Translations under genes and position numbers: made by a program
The notes under the pieces: model-generated
What the model was told of the DNA's origin: nothing
What the model saw: only the letters and a program-made list of their open reading frames with translations
The model's database searches: none
Shown: positions 23,930 to 35,030 of the stretch, in pieces
Layout: each line of letters begins with the position of its first letter
Position numbering within the stretch: the first letter of the stretch is position 1
From: Schistosoma mansoni
Lineage: Eukaryota; Platyhelminthes; Trematoda; Strigeidida; Schistosomatidae
Direction: 5' to 3'
Assembly (NCBI RefSeq): GCF_000237925.1
Contig: NC_031502.1
Span: 38,956,557 to 39,020,556, forward strand
DNA: 64,000 bases

Positions 23930-25085
23930 ACGTGCTGTTATTTTCATAGTTTCAGTCAAACAGGAACTAGTTGACAAACTTAGTCTACGATCCCTAGTGC
24001 AACATGTTAAAGAGGCAACTACGTGCGTCTCGGACTCCAAATCCTGCTTGCATGATCTCATATTGACCAATTATGAGGATGACGTCACTCATAGATAAAA
24101 GTGACTATGAATCCCTAGTCCCTGATGTTCATATAATGTCAGCCCAACCCAGATCAGCAAACATGTGAGAAATTATGCACTCGAAATGCTCAGTAGATTG
24201 AACAATAAAATCAGAGTCCCTCTTTGAAACGGCAAGCATCCAGGAGCTTGTACACAAGATTCACTATTTCTCCCATCCGTTGGGCTACTACAATGAATCC
24301 GTTCTCAGTAAAAGAAAAGTAGCATGGGAGAGATTCAGGATACCGAGACAAAATCTCAGTATGGAGAAGCACGAAATATTTGTTCATCAACCCTCTGCAA
24401 GTACAAAAGCTTGTATGGAGAAAAACTTGTCAAAAAATCCATATAATATCCCAAACGTTTACATTCGTACATTGACTAAAGGACTAAGAGGAGATGCGAC
24501 ATCCTGACATTACGAGGAGACACTAGTACTACATCATCGGTGAAGTAGGGTTAAAGCAAACCTCAGGTATTCTGAAATTACTCTAGTAGTGTATATATTC
24601 ATACAAACTCCTACACACACTCTCTGGACACCATGATTATTAAAGTATTCGAGGTGTTCTTCCTGTTTTAAAATTTTTAGGAAAGATGATCCAAAAGGAA
24701 TTTCCCTAAGTGTATAGACGGAAAGCAACATGGCTCTTGAGCAGGTCATCCATATCTCACTGACTTCACTGGCCTAATTAAAGCTTCTAAAAAAGTTCCT
24801 AACACTCGGCTGTTACTTGAATTAAGTGATATTGGGATGGGAGACAACTTACAGATGTGGATAAAAAATTTCTTAGTTGGGCATCAACAAAGAGAACGGC
24901 TTAACTCCGATTCATCTAGCTAGGAAACTGTGCTTGACGGAATGTCTGAGGGTACAGTTTTGGAGCCAGGATTATTCATACTGTATTTAAGTGACCTTCT
25001 TAGTCTTAATTCATCTTCGGTATTGTTATATGCTGACGACACCAGGACATGGACAGAAATAAAAGTAAAGACGGTAGTTTGGAGA
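23930..25085 (+). mobile_element. CR1-like LINE fragment (endonuclease end and RT)
   Basis: Plus-strand remnants: the endonuclease C-terminal LTNYEDDVTH region at about 24060, then RT with DGMSEGTVLEPGLFILYLSD and the catalytic YADD motif (VLLYADDTRTW) at about 25024-25060. Many stops; dead. Ends where the inverted hairpin-tailed repeat begins. Confidence 0.65.
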
Positions 25086-25616
25086 TTATTTTATCGTTTA
25101 TTTCAACACATAAATATTGGTACAAAGGGGCACCAGATATATATGCACCACACAAATCAAATGAGATTTGTGTGACGGCTGTGATACTCCTCGAGTGCCC
25201 AAACCGAAACAGGTGGTTTTCCTAGGGGACCACACCCGGAGACTTTGATCCAGAGATCTGATCCACAAGGCAGTGGAGCATCGTGAGGAGATGCAGTCCC
25301 ATGGTAGCCGGTGACCAACAATTGATTCATACGCCATTTGTTCCCTTAGGATACTGGAGCCCATGTGCTCCGTTGGTTTGAAATCAGGGTTTTCCAACTC
25401 CCCTAAGTGTAGTTTCCGTGTCCATCAACCCTGTTAAAGCGCCAGATATTTACTTTCCGTCCTTTTATTTTCGTAAATAACATTAATGCCACGAGAAGGC
25501 AGTAAGTAGGACTGCCCTGTAGAGGCTGTATACGCGTGGCCATGTGAGAGCATTTCGAGAGGGAGAGCAGACTCTCCCCACTCTCGGCCGTACCAAGACA
25601 TTTGGGGACAACACAA
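25086..25616 (-). repeat. Unnamed retroposon-like repeat with 3' hairpin, minus copy
   Basis: Homologous in inverse orientation to 36560-37143. At its 3' end (low coordinates) lie TTTATTTCAACACATAAATA and the hairpin CACACAAATC-AAATGA-GATTTGTGTG (25147-25172). Shared inner motifs include CAAGGCAGTGGAGCATCGT and GGTAGCCGGTGACCAAC. No protein family recognised. Confidence 0.65.
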
Positions 25617-26150
25617 ATATATTTCTGGCGGGGCAAGTACGCGCCATTTTTACAGGCATGATCTACAATTTGCGACATTAGTTTACCTACAGTATGCTTC
25701 CCAAGCAGGGTGGTTAAATAGATGAGATCAATAAAGGTAAATAAGAGTAAATTCGTGCAGATGTCTTAGAGTGTTAATGATTGCGTTCATGCCCTTGTAC
25801 TACATTGAGTATAGTTTCTAGAATATTTTCCAAAATGGCATTGCGTCCACATTCCACACTGAATCCAATCTCGGCATAATTGTGTTCGAATTCTCGTTGT
25901 GCTAAGTATTTATGAAACACGACTTTTTAAGCTTTTAAATGTTATGAAGCAGACTCGTAGAGCGCTTGGTGTGGGCTATGATCACGAGAAAACGCGTAAG
26001 TCCAGTTCATTCGAGGCATCAAGAGCTCCATAACTGTGGCCAGAGAACAAGATGCTGAAAAAAAATTAACAAAGGAGTAGCAAGGCACTTGGATATGAAT
26101 GCTAAGCAATGCTTAATGCTTTATGTGGAACAGACTAAGGTATGATACAT
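25617..26150 (-). mobile_element. CR1-like LINE 3' end, minus strand
   Basis: Same sequence as the 3' parts at 30425-30640 and 30730-31190: AATATATTTCTGG, CGCCATTTTTACAGGCATGA, CCAAGCAGGGTGG, and further in GCACTTGGATATGAATGC. Orientation follows the RT at 31086-32048. Confidence 0.6.
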
Positions 26151-26559
26151 TAGTCCATCAAACTCATACTTCTTGTTGCTAGAGTGAAATGTGGTTAGAG
26201 CCTCCAGACAAAAGAATCCAGTAATAAAGAAAATGAGTTATTATATTTAACACGGTGTGGTAGGTTCAAATGATGGAAGGGAAGTCAAGGTTAGAATAAG
26301 GAAGGCTGTTTATTAGAACAGGAAGTGCATCAAGAGAGTAAAGTGATACGAAACACTAATAACCACATCATTTGTTGCCTGATTTGTTTTAGTTTTTTTC
26401 ATCTGATATCAGTTACACAGTCCTAGTGTAAAAGTCCGAGTTAGCATGTTATAGTAGTATAGCTAATACAGCATGAAATTGGAAATATGAGTCTGAATAG
26501 TGAGTGTAAGAGAACAACGTTAATATCGCTAATTGATTGCCTCGTTCTCAATCATGAAG

Positions 26560-27072
26560 ACATCAGGGGCTTTATAGCCCTTTGTTCAATATACAGAGCC
26601 TTCAGCTATGTTGATTTTAAACCTTTTTGACTCTATATGAAGTCTTATTTCGTCGTAAACTTGAGTATTGCATACAAGCGAAAAGTCCTTGAATAAAAAG
26701 ACACAATGAGCTGTTGTATGCGCCTCAAAGAACAAAATTGAGCTGGTTCTTGGAATAAAAGCTACTGCATAACGATAGACCTGTCATAAAAAAGGACTAC
26801 AGATGACTTGATAACAGTATTTAAGTTACTTTGTGACAACTTTTCATCTGATATGCAGTCAATTTTCTTGTCTTCCAAAGCTGAGAATTTACTGGGACAC
26901 GAAAAATGTCCACAAACCCAGAGAGAATTGCTTGACTACCAACATTTCCATCGAACCATCAACAAATGGAACCTGTTACCTCCACTTATCGACGCACAAG
27001 GAGTAATTTAGATTTACTGGGAGGAATCTCATGGATCATCAAGTCTACTGTCCTTATCAAACTGAAACTACA
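26560..27072 (+). mobile_element. CR1-like LINE 3' end, second plus copy
   Basis: LEYCIQA-like remnant at about 26665, then DLITVFKLLCDNFSSDMQS, INKWNLLPP and the tail CAAACTGAAACT. More diverged than the copy at 22640. Confidence 0.7.
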
Positions 27073-27470
27073 TACCAGATATCCACAACCAATTTCGATT
27101 ATGGTTAATTTCGGTTAAGTCCTTCGATTAACTTACTTAACAGGCAGTGTTCTTTCAATGGTAACAATTCATCTATTTCTTTATACTGCTATGATCACCA
27201 GATCACATGAAAGACTTTGGATTAAATATGACTCAATGATTCATCCTCTTCCCCATGTGTATATGTACTCAAATCCTATTACTAGATTTGCTTCGCATTA
27301 CTGTGCCCTTATGCGATTCGGCTATAAATTTGTCTCTGTATTTGCTCACACATACATATTAGCATCTTCTTCCAATTCGCTTGATGTGCTCATATCTTTG
27401 TCATCTGTGCTATCCGCTAATTGTCTTTAGTTGCCGCTTCTCATCACCTTCTGACTTCAAACATCGTTGA
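27073..27470 (+). other. No feature recognised
   Basis: An open frame of 90 codons at 27158-27430 has no recognisable motif and is not called. Confidence 0.4.
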
Positions 27471-27473
27471 TAC

Positions 27474-28823
27474 TTATATTATAACGGTTATCGAGGTGGT
27501 TGAATAACGGATCAAAGCCACTACAGAATCGGTGACCCCAATGTGTGAACACGAACCAGTTGTCGACCATCCAATCTAGTTTCCAAAATTAAACGTACTT
27601 CGTCTCTGTTGGGATTATTATCTGAATCATAATCATGGTTGTTGATTTATTATACCAATTATTTTATTTGCACGTACATTCGTAGTGGCATTGGGCCGTA
27701 ACCACATAATCCTAAAAGGTGAACACGAGGCAACTGGAAAAATAGATATTCAACATTTAACTAGCTAGAAGATCCAACGGTGGAGAAAGCGGGAAGAATT
27801 AATTTAATTAATTCAATTCATTGGATGGCATGGCTCAGTCTTCATATTAAATATACTGCTCCATCTGCAATCTAAGTGTTTTCCCATTATATGTTGCTGA
27901 TTGTTACAATACAATAAGTCAATGTAGACAATAATGTGACCCCCACGTAAGATCTTATAGATTAGGCAGTTACATCACGACAAATCTACAATTTTAGGAT
28001 AAGGTCTACTATTAGATCAGCACTAGTAACGAAGTAGACTATAACTCAACACATTTTCTCATAAACATTATTAAACAATGATAATTCTCATACTATATTG
28101 GTGCGGTTTAGTAAGTCCGTTCTACGTTATAAAGTGTACCATTCGTTATTACCATTGTTTTTATAGGTCCGTTTCTCTTTGCGACATTTAGATTATATTT
28201 GTGTGCTGTTTATGCTTTTAGAAACAGGTTTCCCGAGAACACTGCGTTGTGTTTTCAGCAAACACCGTCCATGAGGGTTCTTAATCTTCCTGTTCCCCAT
28301 TTTAAGGTCACCAACCCGAAGCTTTAGTTTATTAGACTTGAAAATTATTTTCTGGCTAACCGCATTAACTTATGAAGAGATAGATTCGGCCTCACTAGCA
28401 TACTCCTTCCAGATGAAGTAGTGGATAGCGTACGAGAAGTGTTAGCTAAACCAGACCCTCAAAAGCCACACGACGTATCAAAGCAAGCTGTAATTAAAAC
28501 CGTTTCTCTAAGTGACAAACAAGCTGTTGAACAGCTTCTTAACCAAGTACAAATAGGGGATGAAACTCCATCACAGATAAAACGTCATATGAAAAGTTTG
28601 CTAGGAGGTGGAAAAATGGACAATAGCCTGTTTTATCAGCTGTGATTTCAATGACTTCCATCAAATGTACAGTAGATCCTAGCCGTCAGAGATGACGGCG
28701 CCAACATAGACAATACAGAGAAAGTAGCCGATAGAATATACGAAAGAACCGAGTAACTGAGCCGTTGAAATTTATATTATAACGGTTATCGTGGTGATCG
28801 GTTAACGAAGCAAAGCCACTACA
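27474..28823 (+). mobile_element. Gypsy LTR-element remnant: LTR ends and gag
   Basis: Two direct repeats of about 52 nt (27474-27525 and 28772-28823: TTATATTATAACGGTTATCG ... CAAAGCCACTACA) bracket a gag-like reading frame. The first is followed by GAATCGGTGACCCC, which resembles an LTR end plus primer-binding site. Between them is the gag relic at 28310-28770. Confidence 0.55.
28310..28770 (+). pseudogene. Gypsy gag (capsid) relic
   Basis: Capsid-like protein of schistosome Gypsy elements. The longest open part (28421-28645) has DSVREVLAKPDPQKPHDV, KQAVEQLLNQVQIGDE and MKSLLGGGKMDNSLFYQL. Upstream FIRLENYFLANRI and FGLTSILLPDEVV are in frames broken by stops, and the part after 28645 (LPSNVQ, VADRIYERTE) also has stops. 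Not functional. Confidence 0.7.
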
Positions 28824-29129
28824 TATGAGATGCTTGCTAGCCTGTCGGTTCATTTATTGACTCCTTCTTCGCACATGACTCGTTGGAACGCTACTCTCAA
28901 CTCTCTCGCGATATGCTACAAAATTTCAGGCTAGAAAGAAACTTATTAAACACTGAAAGTTCCAAATTTCAACAGACTGACTTCGTTGTGTAAACTGATC
29001 ACTGTTTTGCAGAGTTTAAACTTTGTGTGGTTCTTCCTAATTAGGAATTTACGTTGGCCTAGGGTTTCCACATAGACGTTTTAAAAATATCCACTGGTTC
29101 TGGGAAAATCTTTCAAGGCTTTTGGAGAA

Positions 29130-29270
29130 ATAACCAAAATTTAAACCCACAAAAATTCACCCTTCGCCCAATTTCAAATGGTTATAGACGGAACGGAAGA
29201 AATCTTCGCTCAACAGGCTTCCGTATATAGTAGCAGTGGGTCACCAATACCTACAGGTATATTTAACGAG
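29130..29270 (+). pseudogene. Possible Gypsy RT relic
   Basis: A short region reading FAQFQMVIDGTEEIF resembles the AQTFQRxID segment before the catalytic motif of Gypsy RTs. Too degraded for a firm call. Confidence 0.3.
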
Positions 29271-29459
29271 AATGAAGGGCAAAAATATGCAGTTATATAT
29301 AGAGAGATGCTATGCTTTGTTCTATAGAATACGTCAGGTTTTCTCTTAAAGGGCTCCCAGTAAGTTGTTTCGACTAACTCAACCTATACCAAATTGCAGC
29401 ATTCTGAAGAAACCCGAAATAGTTTCTTCACGACGCTTATGTACCCACAAAATGGTTTT

Positions 29460-30420
29460 GAATAATAATAATAATAACTAGGATACTATTAAGGAGTCTC
29501 AGATGGACTATATTACACTTTGAAATGTTGGAAGTCCGTTTTCATCTGCCCAAATTTAAAGTTGAGTCAAATCCCCCCTGAAGAGGCAGTTTATCCTCTT
29601 GGTTGCGTATGTCACTCCAGTGTTTCATATCATCAGCAAAAATTAATAAGTCAGAAGATATCTGTCGTGGAAGATCGTTTATATAATTCAAGAAAAGAGG
29701 TCTTAGTACTGAACCCTGGAGAACCCCACTAGGACATTCCATAGCCTGAGAAAAATTAGGGCTAACCCTGACCTTAAAATGTCGGTTTGTTAGGCACGAA
29801 GACAATGAATCAACTAGTGGTGGTCTGAAACCTAATCGTTTGAACTTATTGATAAGACATATATGATCGATCTTATGGAAACCCTGTGATAAGTCATGGT
29901 ATATGACGTCAATCTTACACTTGCGACCAAGGATGGTTGTCCATTTACCCCCCACTGTCAGCAGGTTGGCAACACAAGAGCGACCATTCTTGAAATTGTG
30001 CTGATAGGGTGAAAAGAAGTTTATGGATAGTAAGTAGTCATGTAGACCGTAACATATCAGGGACCCGATAATTTTGAGGATATTGAGATAAGTTCTAACG
30101 GCCGTTAGCTCGAATGTCTTTCGTGTAAACGTCCTTTGAAAATTGGTGTGGTGTGAGCCGCTTTCCAGATTCTAGTGGCTTGTCTTGGTGTAGTGGATGT
30201 GAGATCATTCTAAAAGGTGTTGTCAAGATTGAAGCTGCTTCCCTCAGAATAACAGAATGGACCATATCCGGGTCAAGAGAAGTGTCCATGTTTAAGTTTT
30301 GCAGTTTCCGGTACACTGAGTTGGCGCTTAGGTTTACTTCTGAAAGTCCTGTTTAGTTGCAGGTAAGGCTCTCGTTAATGTTGTCCGCCTGAGACGGCTG
30401 AAATGTCTGAAAGTAATGTT
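29460..30420 (-). mobile_element. CR1-like LINE RT fragment, minus strand
   Basis: 29542-29955 encodes RT blocks on the minus strand: DVIYHDLSQGFHKIDH, GVLQGSVLRPLFLNYINDLP and a catalytic site changed to FADD (LLIFADDMKHW). A further in-frame part lies at 30095-30316 (DPDMVHSVILREAA, RMISHPL). An (AAT)n run at 29464-29481 may be its 3' end. Stops indicate a dead copy. Confidence 0.75.
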
Positions 30421-30424
30421 CTGT

Positions 30425-30729
30425 CAGAATATAATATAATATATTTCTGCAAGGGCATGTACACGCCATTTTTACAGACATGATCTGCAAGTTACAACAT
30501 ATACAGGTTCCCAGTATGCATCTCAAGCAGGGTTGTTTAGTAAATAAAATCTATAAAAGTTGGTAGCTGTTCATTCGTTCAGATATACTGTGTTTTCTTC
30601 AAAATATTTTCCAAAAGGTCATCCCGTCCATGTTCTGTAAAAAACAAGTAGAAGGAGTACCTAAGTCTACTACTGTGTGTAATCTAGATAACACTTCACC
30701 ATTTATGGTAAGACCTAAGTTGAATGATG
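30425..30729 (-). mobile_element. CR1-like LINE 3' end, tandem fragment
   Basis: Repeats the 3' terminal sequence found at 30735-30900 (AATATATTTCTGCAAGGGCA ... CAAGCAGGGTTGTTT). It includes a short ORF2 piece on the minus strand (LGLTINGEVLSRLHTVVDLG) at about 30650-30725. Confidence 0.6.
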
Positions 30730-33700
30730 TATAATAATAATATATTTCTGCAAGGGCATGTACACGCCATTTTTACATGCATGATCTACAAGTTACAACA
30801 TATACTGGTTCACAGTATGCATCCCAAGCAGGGTTGTTTGGTAAATAGAATCTATAAGAGTTGATAGCTGTTCATTCATCAGAATATTTTACAAATAATT
30901 ATCGCGTCCACGTTACACACCAGGTCCAATCTCGGCAAAATTGTGTTAGGATTTTGGTCGTGCTAAGTACTTATGCAATGCAAATTTTAAGTTTATAGTT
31001 GTTATAAAGTAGACTTGTGGAGCGCCTGGTGCGAACTACGACTTTGGAGAAGCGCGTTCGTCGAGCTTGTTCCAGATGTCAGAAGTTACATAGCTTCGCC
31101 CTCAGAGCAAGATTCTGAAGAGAGAAAAAAAGAAAGAAACCGAGTGGCAGCAAGGCATCTGGATATGAACGATAACCAATGCTTAATAGTTAGTAGTGGA
31201 ATAGTATCACCGAAGCATATCCATCCACATTTGGCTGTATTAAGCTTCAGCTGCCATTTTGAGCACCACCGTGCTACCTTGTTAAGCTCCGTGCTGATGT
31301 AATCTTGAATATTGTTCGGCTCATGTGGAGAAAATGAATAAAGTACTTTAAGATCATCTGCGTACAAAAGGAGATTACCCGCACAAAAACACGCAAATAT
31401 CATTGATAAAAACTAAAAAAAGCGAAGAGTCTAAGACACTACCTTTTATTACACCACTTCTAACAGGGACGACGTTGGACAAGGAAGAGTTAATTTTATC
31501 TACTTGATGTAGGTTACTGAGGAAGGAATCAAACCAAGCAAGCAAAAGGTTTTGGACCCCATAATACGCGAGTTTACCTATGAGAAGTTGGTGATTGACC
31601 ATTTCAAAGGCTTTAGAAATGTCCAGGCATAGCACTAATGCCAGGTATCCTTGGCTACGAAGAGAACAGATTAAATTGAAGAAGTCTCAAGTGACATGTC
31701 ATACAAGATCGATTTTTAGGAAATCAGTGTTGCTTATCATTGATAAAGCCAGCAAATAATTGGATAATTCGTCACTAATAATGTTTTCCATAATCCTAGA
31801 GATAACTAGAGTGATATTTATCGACCAATAATTGTTCATTTCAGTCTTATCTCCAGATTTGTAACGTGGTATGATGTACGCGGTTTTCCAACAATAAGGG
31901 TAAGTACTTGATTCCATAGAGAGAGAGATAACAGCTTTAGGAGAAGTGGAATATCTGGACCACCATACTTGTAGAGAAATGGTGAAATCCCGTCTTTTCC
32001 TTGACCTCTCGAAACCTTGAGGATATTTAAAGCCTTACTAATTTTCAAGAATGTGATTTTATTGAGTTACTAGTCACGCACATAACTCTTGAAACAGCGC
32101 CATTTATGGATTTTTCGCCACTTGCGAAAATACCACTGAAAAGGTCTGCTATAGTTCTAGAGTCCTATATAAAACTGTTATTATGCAGGATGAATGGTAT
32201 ATCAACATTTTGAGTTGATTTAGCGAGTTTATTGAAAAGGAGAATTAGGTTTTGCACTTTTGAGCTAGTACTTAGTGCTAATAGCTCTTCATTAATGGCG
32301 TTTAACCTATGTTCCTCTTTAATTTGGTTAAAAATTATTGTTATTTGTGCAACTGCCGTGAAGTCGTTTGACTTAAAATAGTGTTTCTGTAGACGTCTTA
32401 GTTTATTACGACAATTAGCTGGTATATATCATTCGTAAGGTTTACTAAACCTGTACGTTTTAATTGGTGCAAAGGAATCTAGACAAGAGTTAACAATCAA
32501 ATAGAATATGCTGATGGCATCTATGAGACCATTACATGAGAAGAATTCATCCCAGTCTGAGTTTGATCAGTGAGCGCAAGAGGTCCCATTCAGCATGCTT
32601 ATTGTCTCTATATTGACAGGTTTTTTTAATTGTTTGGTTATAAGATGGATAGATAGGGAGGGCACAAGCTACTATCTTATGGTCACTGCTTTCAAACTGG
32701 TTGTATACTTGTACAGATAGTTAGATGACATCTCCACTAAATATTACATCAAGTATATTATCACCCGTTGTTGGAGTACGAACCCACTGTAACCAGCAGT
32801 GCAGGTCAAGGATTGCGGGAAATTCATCATTACTTGACTGACAACTACCAGCACTCCAGTTTATCCCAGGATAATTGAAATCGTCAGTGATAACCTTAGC
32901 ACTGAAGCACGTATATTCAGCAAAGCTGACATTAGGAAGATTGAACTCTCCTAAAATCAGGATATGAGTATATGCAAGACGTGTGAGACGCGACAACCCC
33001 TCCGTCATACAATTTTCATATATAGGCAGTTTATGCTTTCCATTTGAAACGTATGAACTTCGTCTCGTTTATCTGGATAGGCATTAGGTGAATGGACAGG
33101 CAATCTAACTACACAGGGTTTTCCGAGTTAGTGGCCCCTGTCCCTCTAACGTTTTTACCATAATCTTGACAGTTCACGAGTGGAATTTTCAATTCGAACT
33201 TGTTATGTGTTTGGTTCTTATATCGTGTGACCTGTCCGGAAGCGTTTGGAAATAAGTTGGTGATCGACGTCTACTGACACGAACTGCTTTGAGAGTGACA
33301 GCCCGTACATGGAAGGATGCGAAGGTTATTTTCATTAGATGTGGCCCAGAATCTCCACCCTTATTGGTTGGTCGCACCACTTCTTGAACCAATATGTTCT
33401 TGAGCTTCAAGAACTGACTTACGGATTTCCACTCCAGAATATCAGGGTTTGTGTAGTGAAGGTCCGCGTTTTCTAAGAAACCTTGCACAATTATACATCT
33501 GTGAGAGAACGTCTTGCCAGACTCCTTAGGGATTTCTCTGATGAGATTGCGCTCTGCTCCCTCCTGATCTTATCAGGTGATTAGTCAGCAAAATAACATC
33601 TTCATCGGCATTTCTGGTAAGCGGTACACGGATGATTCTTGGACGATTTTAGTGCTTGTAGTTTGAGTTTCCTCTTCAACTCTTTCCATGACACCCTATC

Positions 33701-34115
33701 ATTTTTGTCTTGCGGATAAGGAGGAAGTTCAGAACTGACTTAAGAGTTCATGGTTATGAGAGAATCATCTCAAACACTCTTGTTTGACAGCTGAAATGCT
33801 TTTCGGATTCGCGCGCTTCTTGCTGACTGGTTAGAAAACTTTCGGGGTTGATTTTTCTGCCTAATCACTAGTTGATAGCACTACAACACCTAGGAATTTC
33901 TACATTTTAGATGGCGACGTTCGGTCCTTCCCAACTTTATTGATAGGAGTCCAATCGCCTACAGAGATTTGAGAGACCGCCGATCTGTTTAGAGATCCTG
34001 TGCCAGGAGACCAAAGTTTTCTGAAAAAGTCTAATACTGTCGATATTATGGTGGTGTTGAGCTTCAGATAATCTTCACCATTGTCAATGTGTTTCATCGA
34101 TGCTAATGTTATCAA
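30730..34115 (-). mobile_element. Nearly full-length degenerate CR1-like LINE
   Basis: Minus-strand order from 5': ORF1-like frames at 34115-33900 (DWTPINKVGKDR) and 33488-33189 (LKLKNILVQEVVRPT, MKITFASFHVRAVTLKAVR, YFQTLPDRSHDIRTKH), endonuclease at 33008-32721 (ILILGEFNLPNVSF, FNYPGINW), RT at 32048-31375 (QGKDGISPFLYK, DISKAFEMVNHQLLI, GVIKGSVLDSSLFLVFIND), catalytic LLYADDLKVLY at about 31375-31330, then 3' UTR down to AATATATTTC at 30735. Frames are broken by stops and shifts. About 3.4 kb, the best-preserved CR1-like copy here. Confidence 0.75.
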
Positions 34116-35030
34116 AGACCCTCTTCTTTATTGCACTAAGCGTCTTTGTTTATTTATCTGTTTCTGGATCGAAATTTTCCATGTTTACCGGCAACATTTT
34201 TTGCAGAATTGTCAAGAGAATGATGAGGTTTCTCAGCAAGTCTTCAATATTCATACCGCATGTACCATATACCCACCTACTATATAAATCATTGAGTGTG
34301 CTGTACACAAACACTATAGAATATGTACAGGCTACGTGAAATCAATCTTTTCGTTTCTCACAGTGCATGTCACGGATGACAGCGAAACGACACCCAGGTC
34401 GCTTCAATGAGTTCTTCGTTACAATGATGTTATGAGATTTTAGATATGTCCTAGCGGGTTTACAACCGCAATCCAACAAAAAAACGATACGCGTAAAACG
34501 GAAAAGAATCAGATGGTACAAAAGGTTAAGATATACAAAAACCAGCCTTGACGTGGAAAGTTGTTAAGAACCGAAGAGGAGGCTTAGGCACAACCACAGC
34601 CAACTCATAACTTACGTAAAACTAAAAGAAAAAACTAAACTAACAAGCCCGAATCTCAATACATATTCTTTGGATCAGGAATGACACTGATGGTGAGTGA
34701 AAACACAGCAAAAGTTCGAGAAGTGCAAATAATTCCAGGACTATTCCTTTCCGTTCGTAAAGCGCGCGTAATGTCACTGAAAATTTAGATTTTTCTACAA
34801 GCCTTTATTCAACATCATTAGATTTTCTGTATTCTCCCAAAATGTTAAGTAAAATAACGTTTCCTTTCTAACTGACCTTCTGTCTTTCCAAATTGAGACT
34901 GCGCAAGGTCGTTGTAGGGATAGCGTAATTCAGTTTGAAGGCCAAATGCTCTTGTTTCATGTCACTCAGTCTTCCGGATCGTGTCAAAATTTCTTCTAAG
35001 ATTTTAGCCGATTTATTCGTCTGCTAAAAA
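34116..35030. other. Region upstream of C9orf85 homologue
   Basis: Contains the putative promoter and 5' UTR of the gene starting at 35031. No convincing TATA box or repeat was identified. Confidence 0.4.

Noticed and set aside
27158-27430. 90-codon hydrophobic ORF
   Set aside because: Flanked by LINE and LTR debris, no recognisable family, no splice support.
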